From Cafeteria roenbergensis (lineage: Eukaryota > Sar > Bigyra > Bicosoecida > Cafeteriaceae), in NCBI GenBank assembly GCA_008330645.1, contig VLTN01000094.1, forward strand, positions 1 through 64,000: a DNA stretch of 64,000 bases. Reading direction: 5' to 3'. Numbering within the stretch: the stretch's first letter is position 1; each line of letters starts with the position of its first letter. The notes beneath the pieces are model-generated. The model was not told the DNA's origin, made no database searches, and saw nothing but the letters and a program-made list of their open reading frames with translations. Shown one piece after another: positions 54,856-63,021 of the stretch. Both the position numbers and the translations under genes were made by a program.

Positions 54856-57320
54856 ATGGCCGCTGCTGCCGCGACTGAGGACAAGCTGCTGAGAGCCCTG
54901 GCGGATGCCTGCGACAGCGGCAACACAGCCGAAGTCAGCAGGCTGCTGAGCGCAGGAGCGCCGGTGAACGGGAAGCTGCCAGGAACTGTGAGCGCGGTTG
55001 GTGGCGAGCGTCGAGGTGTGCCCATGCGAGGCTTGGAACCGGCTTGGGGGTAGCCGAGAGCAAGGGCAAATGCCAAGGCTCGCGGAGTAGAGCAGGCCGC
55101 AGCTGCCTGGACAGGGCAGGGGACATTGGTCTGCTGGCGCGTCGCCGGTGGGCGTCGTGGTAGTCGACGTGCGATTCTGCGCGCCTGGCTGGCGTTGCGT
55201 ATCTTCGCAGTATGGAAGCACGGCGCTGTTTCGCGCATCTGAGCACGGCCACACGGACATCGTGCGGATGCTGCTCGACGGTGGCGCCAGCGTGGATGCC
55301 ACCAATGATGTGAGTCAGCCCACGTGCCTTGCCGTGGCGCCTCCATCCCTGCATGGGGCGGCCGGGACCAGGCCACTTCCGATCGAGCGTGGCCGAGCGA
55401 GGTGGCCTGCTGAATGGGAGGCTGGGTCTGCTCGGAGTCAAGGTGCGAGTCTGCCCGCCTGGCTGGCGTTGCGTATCTTCGCAGTATGGAAGCACGGCGC
55501 TGTTTCGCGCATCTGAGCACGGCCACACGGACATCGTGCGGATGCTGCTCGACCGCGGCGCCAGCGTGGATGCCACCAATGATGTAAGTCAGCCCACGTG
55601 CCTTGCCGTGGCGCCTCCATCCCTGCATGGGGCGGCCGGGACCAGGCCACTTCCGATCGAGCGTGGCCGAGCGAGGTGGCCTGCTGAATGGGAGGCTGGG
55701 TCTGCTCGGAGTCAAGGTGCGAGTCTGCCCGCCTGGCTGGCGTTGCGTATCTTCGCAGTATGGAAGCACGGCGCTGCTTCTCGCATCTGAGCACGGCCAC
55801 ACGGACATCGTGCGGATGCTGCTCGACCGCGGCGCCAGCGTGGATGCCACCAATGATGTGAGTCAGCCCACGTGCCTTGCCGTGGCGCCTCCATCCCTGC
55901 ATGGGGCGGCCGGGACCAGGCCACTGCCGATCGAGCGTGGCCGAGCGAGGTGGCCTGCTGAATGGGAGGCTGGGTCTGCTCGGAGTCAAGGTGCGAGTCT
56001 GCCCGCCTGGCTGGCGTTGCGTATCTTCGCAGTTTAGGAGCACGGCGCTGCTTCTCGCATCTGAGCACGGCCACACGGACATCGTGCGGATGCTGCTCGA
56101 CCGCGGCGCCAAAGTGGATGCTGCCGGCCGTGTGAGTCCGCACACGTGCCTCGCCGCTCCGCTGCCGCCCGTGCACGGGGCATCCGGGCCCAGGCTGCAT
56201 CGGATCGTGCATGATCGGGCGAGCTGCCCTGGTGGGTGGCGGGCCGGGGCATTGTGATCGGGTGTGCGGGGAGCCGATGAGCTGTGATGCGCGGCTGGCT
56301 GAGGCTGCGTGTCTCTGCAGTATGCATTCACGGCGCTGCACCGCGCAGCTGAGTATGGCCACACGGACATCGTGCGGATGCTGCTCGACCGTGGCGCCAA
56401 AGTGGATGCTGCCGGCCGTGTGAGTCCGCACACGTGCCTCGCCGCTCCGCTGCCGCCCGTGCACGGGGCATCCGGGCCCAGGCTGCATCGGATCGTGCAT
56501 GATCGGGCGAGCTGCTCTGGTGGGTGGCGGGCCGGGGCATTGTGATCGGGTGTGCGGGGAGCCGATGAGCTGTGATGCGCGGTTGGCTGAGGCTGCGTGT
56601 CTCCGCAGGATGGAAGCACGGCGCTGCTTTGCGCATCTGATCACGGCCACGCGGACATCGTGCGGATGCTGCTCGATAGTGGAGCCGACGCGGATGCCAC
56701 CGATGAAGTGAGCCAGCCCACGTGCCTCGCCGCGCTTCCTCTCTCCTTGCACGGGTCGTCGGACCCAGGCCGCGTCGGATCGAGTGTGGCCGAGCGAGGT
56801 TGTCTGCTGGGTGGCTTGATCAGCGCAGCATGGTCAAGGTGTGCGGAGTGTCGACGTGCAGCGACGCAGGGGTGGGGAAGTGACTGCTCGGCATCGCAGT
56901 GTGGCAGGCCCGCGCTGGTTCGCGCATCTGAGAGCGGCCACGCGGACATCGTGCGGATGCTGCTCGACCGTGGCGCCAACGTGGATGCCGCCGATCCCGT
57001 GAGCAATCAAGGTGCCCGCCGCTCTGCCAGAGAATGGTCAGTCCCTCGCACGCCTCTGTGCGTCCCCAAGCTCCTGGACGCGTTGTCCAAACGCCTTGAG
57101 CTGCCTGGTAAGCCACCGAGACTTGCCCGTGTCGCAGAAAGGGATGAACGCCATCACAACTTGCACTTTCAGCGAATGCCAGGCTCTTCTGCGCGGCTCC
57201 GAGCGCCTTCAGCGGTGGCACCGACGACACTCCCTCGCCACCTGGGGTAACGCGGCTGCCCGGCAGCGCCTCCGATCGGCCCTGGCGTGTCGTACGACTC
57301 GTAGAGAAATGTGTATGTGA
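54856..57320 (+). CDS. Ankyrin-repeat gene C, nine exons
   Basis: Exon 1 is 54856-54987 (44-residue N-cap). Seven 99-nt exons start at 55211, 55485, 55759, 56033, 56321, 56609 and 56900, and the last exon is 57138-57320. Repeats are of the type YGSTALLLASEHGHTDIV, with AKVDAAGR and ADADATDE variants at the end. The first four units have a 274-bp period and are almost identical, which indicates recent tandem copying. The tail encodes ERLQRWHRRHSLATW and ends REMCM. The spliced protein has about 335 residues. Confidence 0.8.
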
Positions 57321-57418
57321 TCGACATCTGTGGTTGTTGTTCAACCTGGTTGGCGTCGAAGCCCCATTGCAAATACCCTCGCGAGCGCATGCTGCTCTGC
57401 TTCCTGTTCGGTATCCGT
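57318..57418 (+). repeat. Head of a type 2 dispersed repeat after gene C
   Basis: About 100 bp from TGATCGACATCTGTGGTTGT match the start of the copies after genes A and B; the remainder is absent. Confidence 0.6.
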
Positions 57419-57442
57419 TGTCCTCCACCGGGCCCGGCGCAG

Positions 57443-58020
57443 CCTCCGGCACCCGCCTGGAGGCTGCTGCCGTTGGAGCGGCAGCCCCTGCACGCACAAG
57501 CCAGGCAGCAGTGCCAGCGCACCGGTCCGCGGTAGCTGGCAGAGGGAGAGCAGCGCCTCCCCCGCTCACCACCACCGGGGCCTCCGCCGGCGGTCGGGCG
57601 CCCCCGCCCATACCGTCGCGCAAGGGGCGCCGGCCCCCGCCCCGCCCGCCCACCTCGGCAGCCACCGCCGCCCTCTCCCTCTCCCGGCGCCCCGTTCCCG
57701 CGGGTCCCGCCCCTCTGCCCCCCACGGCAGCCGCTCGCTTCGGTGGCGCGCCCGCCGCACTCCCTCCCCTCGCGTCGCTGTCGCGGCAGCTCGCGGCCTC
57801 TGCCAGCCCCGCGGCGAACGCGCTCGCCTTGGCGCCTTCGACGCCGTTCGTGCCAGGGAAGCCGGCGCCTGCCGCCCCCCATCGCCAAGAAACGTCTCCG
57901 GCCGACGAGCTGGCCGTGCTGCGCGCACGCGTGATGCAGCGCTCGGCAGAGCTGCACAGCGCGGCCAACGCGCCAGCTTCGCGCTTTGCGGCGCAGGGCC
58001 AGCCGCGCATGCCGTGGTAG
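57443..58020 (+). CDS. Possible 3' exon of an unknown Pro/Ala-rich protein
   Basis: A frame open to the TAG at 58018 follows a possible acceptor (GGCGCAG at 57442). It encodes about 190 residues rich in Ala and Pro, with proline-rich motifs (PPPIPSRKGRRPPPRPP) that could bind SH3 or WW domains, and a short helical segment near the end (DELAVLRARVMQRSAELHSA). No upstream exons are visible, so the 5' part may have been displaced by the ankyrin gene insertion. In DNA this rich in GC an open frame of this size could be chance. Confidence 0.3.
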
Positions 58021-58287
58021 ACCGGCGAAGCGTGTTTGGTCGGCAGTGCGGTGCTTGCCGTGCTGCTGGGCTCTGTTCGAGGAGGCGCCAGGCAAAGCGC
58101 GCAGGCGTTTAGATTGGAGTGTTGTCCGGCGCGAGTGTCTGCGGGCCTCGAGGCAGCTAGCCTGACTCTCGACTGCCCCTGGACAGCTTCAGCGCGCGCT
58201 CAAATGGGCGGCTGCTGCTCCGTCGCAAAGGATGCCGCGCACGCAGCCGCACACGAGCGGCAGAGCCAGATGCAATCAGTCAAACAA

Positions 58288-58662
58288 TGACCGATTGGGT
58301 TCATATTTGTCCGCAGACGTAGATTCTACCCCGACAAAACAGACGAGCCATCTGGCATCCTCCCGACACTCTCGTGGGCTACGCGGCTTCCCCACAGCGT
58401 GCTGGGGATGCCCCCGGCGTAACCCAGAGGGTCCCGAACTCTAGTCTACCCGCCTGCGTCGGCGGCCATGACAAGCAGCTCGCCGGCAAGGCGAGCGCAG
58501 CGTGCGCTTCGCTTTGCCTTCCGTGCCGTGCGAACGCTCGCACAGCACTCCAGGGCCCGTTGCGGTCGGCTTTGAGGTTGTGCGAGAGAGCAAAGCCGCA
58601 TTCGTGACCCGCCCGCCCATCCCGCGGCAGGCCGGGAGGTGGCCTGTGAGGTTTCAGTGCCC
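58288..58662 (-). repeat. 375-bp repeat, copy 2 of the inverted pair
   Basis: Reverse complement of 53329-53705. It ends TTTCAGTGCCCC, followed by a run of nine A and then the AT-rich element, so the right-hand element begins at or just after the end of this repeat. Confidence 0.8.
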
Positions 58663-59205
58663 CAAAAAAAAAGGACGCGGTAGAGGGGGAGGTTTTGTTC
58701 TTATATGGTTCATCAAAGTGTATCGAAAATATCAGCTCTGAAATCAGAGCTTCATTTTCGCAAAAGAATGGTCAATATATTGGTATTATTAATATCAGTC
58801 ATTAAAGGTTCATTCTTTAAAGGGTAACACTAAAGGGTATAATATAGTGATCTTTGGTGGCGGCACTGGAGCGTCAGCGACAGTGGCAACAAAAAAGTAA
58901 CAAGGTAAGCTATATTTATATAATTACCATACTACCACCACTAACCATAGTAAAAATGAAAAAGTATTTAATAATAAAAAATAGAGATCCTTAGAGTAAT
59001 TGTAAAATTTTGTGGGGTCAATGTATGGTTGTCTTAATTGTCCCCCTCCATCACTTTTATTCTTACATCCTCTGCTTACTATTTGTACACTACGCAAAAG
59101 ACATCACCCGCACAATGTAATTTCCATTCTCTCACCCAACATAATTCTCCAATCACATATGACTCAATTACTTAAAGTAATAAAAATATATAGTACTTAT
59201 ATATA
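58663..59205. other. Non-coding left end of the right element
   Basis: About 540 bases with no supported gene, starting with an A run. It includes a short inverted repeat (CAGCTCTGAAATCAGAGCT near 58733) and AT-rich sequence up to the first promoter. A terminal inverted repeat would be expected here, but the other end is outside the window. Confidence 0.45.
59166..59205 (+). promoter_or_regulatory. Element promoter before the 132-residue gene
   Basis: ATTACTTAAAGTAAT followed by TATATAGTACTTATATATA just before the ATG; a variant of the shared AGTACTTAAAGA motif. Confidence 0.5.
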
Positions 59206-59604
59206 ATGACCACATTCAATGAGATATGTTACAACAGAATCATGAGTATCCTGAACAATAGTGATCCTTTCACCGAAAGACATAGTGTGACGATATTGAG
59301 GCATCTGAAAACCAAGATTGATCATATAAAAGGACTAGATACCATTGAGGCAATGGAGATACATAATAACAAGTTTGAGAATGAAGCTCGAGATATTGTC
59401 AAACAATTGAAATTGATCAAAGACGAGATCAGTGACCTGCTTGAATTGAACATGGATTACTTTGAACCAGCTTATAATTACATCCTGTCTACTTTCACTG
59501 AGAAAACGAAGATCCTCGAACTTCTAAGAGTAGAGTCATCAAAGAGACGAAGCAAGTGTACAAGAAAGATACTAAAAGCCGAGATGAGGAGATATATACA
59601 ATGA
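59206..59604 (+). CDS. Unknown helical protein of the right element
   Basis: The 132-residue, Glu/Lys/Ile-rich product is probably all alpha-helical and coiled-coil-like (residues 30-100). No family is recognised. It is the first gene of the element after the left end. Confidence 0.5.
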   Translation: MTTFNEICYNRIMSILNNSDPFTERHSVTILRHLKTKIDHIKGLDTIEAMEIHNNKFENEARDIVKQLKLIKDEISDLLELNMDYFEPAYNYILSTFTEKTKILELLRVESSKRRSKCTRKILKAEMRRYIQ

Positions 59605-59674
59605 TACGTATGAGCTTCTCAATGAGCAACAAGAAGTATCAACAATTATGGCTTGTCAGACGCAGATTATGAAA

Positions 59675-59706
59675 GTACTTAAAGATAAAAATCTATAGTA
59701 TAGTAT
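59675..59706 (+). promoter_or_regulatory. Two-part element promoter
   Basis: AGTACTTAAAGAT, then TCTATAGTATAG six bases later, with the ATG at 59711. Confidence 0.6.
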
Positions 59707-59710
59707 ACAA

Positions 59711-59860
59711 ATGAAAACCCAAAAGTTCAAGTATTTGGTAATTTACCAAGACGGAAATGATGAATACAAAAAACAAGCATTTTATAAGTACAAGCATGCT
59801 CTGAGTTTCAAGAAGCATTTACATGACAACAATGCGATGATCAAAAGAGTTCCAAGATAA
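59711..59860 (+). CDS. Very small basic protein
   Basis: The 49-residue product is rich in Lys and Tyr (KFKYLVIYQDGNDEYKKQAF), with a beta-strand-like start. The strong promoter motif 36 bases upstream is the main reason to call it a gene. Function unknown. Confidence 0.5.
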   Translation: MKTQKFKYLVIYQDGNDEYKKQAFYKYKHALSFKKHLHDNNAMIKRVPR

Positions 59861-59934
59861 AGACGAATTTAAGGACACACTCTTCAGCGAGTCCGTAAAT
59901 TTCAATGAACTTTTCTCAACCAATGATATACATC

Positions 59935-60240
59935 ATGAAGATCACACTGAAATCTATCAAGCCGTCAACCAGAAAAGTGAAGAAGCTCATGGCAACCTTT
60001 GAGTTGTATCATAAGGGTCAGACAAGAAACCATGTCGTTCACTTTGGAGCTGAAGGTAGCTCAACCTATCTAGATCATAAGGATGATACAAAAAAGAAGA
60101 ACTGGATGGCTCGACACATTGGCAACATCAATAATTCGCCCAACAATATATCACCTGCTGTTCTTTCTTGGTTGATTTTATGGAACAAGCCGACGATGAC
60201 AGCATCTATCAAAGATTATAAAAAACGTACGGGATATTAG
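59935..60240 (+). CDS. DUF5754-like small protein
   Basis: The product has about 101 residues when started at Met (MKITLKSIKPS); a start 30 bases upstream at 59905 is also possible. The HVVHFGAEGSSTYLDHKDD and WLILWNKPTMTASIKDYKKR segments resemble a small protein family found in phycodnaviruses and mimiviruses (DUF5754), whose function is not known. No clear promoter motif precedes it. Confidence 0.55.
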   Translation: MKITLKSIKPSTRKVKKLMATFELYHKGQTRNHVVHFGAEGSSTYLDHKDDTKKKNWMARHIGNINNSPNNISPAVLSWLILWNKPTMTASIKDYKKRTGY

Positions 60241-60242
60241 AA

Positions 60243-60284
60243 ACCACTTAAAGATAATCTAGTACTTATATATATAGAACAGAA
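60243..60284 (+). promoter_or_regulatory. Two-part element promoter
   Basis: CCACTTAAAGATAATCTAGTACTT 42 bases before the ATG at 60285. Confidence 0.55.
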
Positions 60285-60494
60285 ATGACTGACACAGATA
60301 AGATAAAATTCAATGATCGTAAAGCTGATTATTTCAAGAGATATTTTAATGATAAAGTGAAAGGTAAGACATGGCACTGCCCATGTTGCAATAAAGACAT
60401 CTCAATGAGTAACAAGAGTAAGCACACTAACTCAATGAGACACAGAAAAAACGCAGACACGTATGAAAAAACGCATCAAGAAATTGATACATGA
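60285..60494 (+). CDS. C2H2-type zinc-finger protein
   Basis: The 69-residue product contains WHCPCCNKDI followed by SKHTNSMRH, giving a Cys-x2-Cys and His-x5-His arrangement like the U1-type or matrin-type fingers that bind nucleic acid. Similar tiny zinc-finger proteins are common in giant viruses and virophages. Its role is probably DNA or RNA binding. Confidence 0.6.
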   Translation: MTDTDKIKFNDRKADYFKRYFNDKVKGKTWHCPCCNKDISMSNKSKHTNSMRHRKNADTYEKTHQEIDT

Positions 60495-60564
60495 TGTACA
60501 TTTTTACCAATGAATATTTCTAGTGACATGGAGAATATCACTAGAATTTACGGGGTGATGAAAA

Positions 60565-60604
60565 AGTACTTAAAGAATAAAATCTATAGTAATTATATAC
60601 AGTG
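60565..60604 (+). promoter_or_regulatory. Two-part element promoter before the helicase
   Basis: AGTACTTAAAGA, six bases, then AATCTATAGTA, 40 bases before the ATG. Confidence 0.65.
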
Positions 60605-62551
60605 ATGACTCAAACAACCAGCGAAATTTTTAGCCTCAAGCTTCTCAACTCTTACCTTCAAAAGGTAACCAGTGACAATGATAAGAACTTGGTGAATGCC
60701 AAAGAGTACATAAGAAAGTACTTCTTTCCAACAACCAAGGGTATATTCTTCTACAATGGTGAACCCGATTCTCGCCACTTTGAGCTTATTCAAATGAAGA
60801 ATCTCACAACCAGATACATAAGTAATGATCTCAAAGCTTACAAGATTGAGAAAGATGAACGCGAAGGAGCTGATGGCACTGTGATCACAAAGACCAAGAA
60901 AAAGCTCTGCTTCAATGCAGTCAACTTCATGCAATCCACTGAATTCCTTGAGAACAAGTATTTGATCACTATCAATCCTCATGTATTCTCACGTACCTTC
61001 AGAAAAGATGAAATAGATTACCTCAACATGATGAAGCCCAGACTTCATGAGCCCAATAAGCTCCCAAAATATGAGACCTATCCTGAGGATGTGAAGAAAG
61101 GTGTCAATGCAATGCTTAACCATATCAAGACTGTATGGGCAAATGATCAAGAGTCAATGTTCAAGTACATGATCAACTGGCTATCATGCACGATAATGGG
61201 ACGCAAGCTCAGAACCTTGTTATATCTTCAGTCTACCGAGAGAACAGGAAAGTCTATCGTCATTGACTTTATTCAGAATTATGTGCTAGGACCTCACACT
61301 ACTCATGTCACCTCAAGTCTCGAGGCAATAGGTCAATGGACTAAACCACTTGAGGGTCGTATGTTGGTAAACTTCAATGAACTTCCATGTGCTGGTGTCA
61401 ACCAGTGGAAGGGCATTATGGACTCACTCAAGTCATTGGTCACTGAGCAATACTTCAGTGTCACTCAGAGATACTGTGACTCATACTCGCAGAGAAACAC
61501 CTTCAATGTCATTGTAACCTCAAACAACAACGCCATCAATGTCAGTGTAAATAATCATGCTCGTATTGTATCCGCTGATGTTTCTGAGGCTCGTCTTGGC
61601 GACTTCAGATATTTCAGTGATCTCAAGAAAATGACATCAAGAGCTGACGTAGGTGAAGCATTCTTTGCCTATATGAAGGAACACTTCGAGACCACTGGCA
61701 AATGCTTCAATTGTGACCTGAAGCCTACCACCGAGTCAATGAGAGACAAGATCGCCTCAAATTTACCATCATACATTGACTTCATCAAAGCTAACTACAT
61801 CAAAGAGGAGGTTGACATTGAGACCACAACAGATGACTTTTACACTGACTACATGGTGTACTGCAATGAGCAAAAGCTGAGACCACTGAAGAAGGCCATG
61901 CTTGGAACTCATCTGAAGAAGCTGGGTATCAAGAAGGTGAGAAGACTGGTGTCAGGTGAGAGATCTCATTATTATGTCGCCAATTATAAAGACCTGTTGT
62001 CACTCTTCACTAAGAAGCTTTGGATTCACGACAGTGACGATATAGATGACAAAGATGAGAAACATGAGTCAGACCTTGAGAAAAAGCTCAGTGTCATGAC
62101 AAAAGATCTCGAGACCTTGAGGGAAGAAATGAAGAAGCTCATGGAACAGAACAATAAGCTGAAGACAAAAAACGATGAGCTTGTGAGTGATATCAATGAG
62201 TATAAAGTATTGGTCAAGACTGAGCGTGAGCATTATGAGAATGCCTGTCAACGTATTGATGTCGTGGAGAGCCTCAACAAGAAACTCAACAAGGAGAAGG
62301 AAGATCTTATCCAGACAGTGACCGACGTCAATGAAACACCTGAGATAGAAAAGAGAGTTGATGATGGACTTGATGATGACGACGCTTTTGATATGATTGG
62401 ATCAGATGATGAACCTGAAACCGCACCAACTGACAAGAAAAGTGATGAGACTCAAGAAGAAGAACAAGTTTGTAAGAAACTGATGAGTCAAATGAAGAAA
62501 AAGAAACGTGTGAAACGCACCAAAGTCAATGACTTCACTTTTAACCTATAG
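60605..62551 (+). CDS. D5-like superfamily 3 helicase
   Basis: The 648-residue product has a Walker A motif (QSTERTGKSIVID, near residue 214), a Walker B-like strand (GRMLVNFNELPC, near 255) and motif C (FNVIVTSNNNAINV, near 300), the layout of poxvirus D5-type SF3 helicases. The N-terminal 180 residues have no obvious primase motif. A winged-helix-like region follows the ATPase, and the last 170 residues are a long coiled coil (about 490-580) with acidic and then basic stretches. The ATG at 60605 is chosen because of the promoter 40 bases upstream. It should unwind DNA during replication of the element, together with the polymerase downstream. Confidence 0.85.
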   Translation: MTQTTSEIFSLKLLNSYLQKVTSDNDKNLVNAKEYIRKYFFPTTKGIFFYNGEPDSRHFELIQMKNLTTRYISNDLKAYKIEKDEREGADGTVITKTKKKLCFNAVNFMQSTEFLENKYLITINPHVFSRTFRKDEIDYLNMMKPRLHEPNKLPKYETYPEDVKKGVNAMLNHIKTVWANDQESMFKYMINWLSCTIMGRKLRTLLYLQSTERTGKSIVIDFIQNYVLGPHTTHVTSSLEAIGQWTKPLEGRMLVNFNELPCAGVNQWKGIMDSLKSLVTEQYFSVTQRYCDSYSQRNTFNVIVTSNNNAINVSVNNHARIVSADVSEARLGDFRYFSDLKKMTSRADVGEAFFAYMKEHFETTGKCFNCDLKPTTESMRDKIASNLPSYIDFIKANYIKEEVDIETTTDDFYTDYMVYCNEQKLRPLKKAMLGTHLKKLGIKKVRRLVSGERSHYYVANYKDLLSLFTKKLWIHDSDDIDDKDEKHESDLEKKLSVMTKDLETLREEMKKLMEQNNKLKTKNDELVSDINEYKVLVKTEREHYENACQRIDVVESLNKKLNKEKEDLIQTVTDVNETPEIEKRVDDGLDDDDAFDMIGSDDEPETAPTDKKSDETQEEEQVCKKLMSQMKKKKRVKRTKVNDFTFNL

Positions 62552-62559
62552 TTTTTTTT

Positions 62560-62601
62560 AGTACTTAAAGATTAAATGATTATCTATGCTATTAGTATAG
62601 T
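62560..62601 (+). promoter_or_regulatory. Two-part element promoter
   Basis: AGTACTTAAAGATTAAATG, then TATCTATGC and TAGTATAG before the ATG at 62602. Confidence 0.6.
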
Positions 62602-62961
62602 ATGGAAAATCTTGACATTTATGAAAATACCAGTGGATCATCAGGCGATACAAAGTTTGTAAGCTTTACCGTGGAAAAGACCAACAAAGAAGGTATTAAC
62701 GTCTACATGAAGCAGCCAGATCTTGACAACATACTCAATACCATTGACAAGAAGAAAATGGAACTGCCTAAAGATAAACGTGAGAAGTTTCAGTTCATGG
62801 TAAGAGCATTAACTCTTGATGGCTGGAAAACACTTTCTTCATTCACAAGATTCTTCGATATGTCTGATTATGAGGAATACATGAAAGGTAAGATAAGTGA
62901 AGAGGGATTCGATAATATTTATACCAAGTTTTCACAGTTCGAGATAATCCTCAAGTATTGA
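62602..62961 (+). CDS. Unknown 119-residue protein between helicase and polymerase
   Basis: The product is mixed alpha/beta and charged (VKFVSFTVEK-like start, helical C-terminal half). No family is recognised. Its place between the two replication genes with its own promoter suggests a replication-linked role (inference only). Confidence 0.55.
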   Translation: MENLDIYENTSGSSGDTKFVSFTVEKTNKEGINVYMKQPDLDNILNTIDKKKMELPKDKREKFQFMVRALTLDGWKTLSSFTRFFDMSDYEEYMKGKISEEGFDNIYTKFSQFEIILKY

Positions 62962-62983
62962 GATCTTGGACGCACAAAATTAA

Positions 62984-63021
62984 AGTACTTAAAGAATATT
63001 TTCTATAGAACGTTATAGAGA
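62984..63021 (+). promoter_or_regulatory. Two-part element promoter before the polymerase
   Basis: AGTACTTAAAGAATATT, then TTCTATAGAA, 38 bases before the ATG at 63022. Confidence 0.65.
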
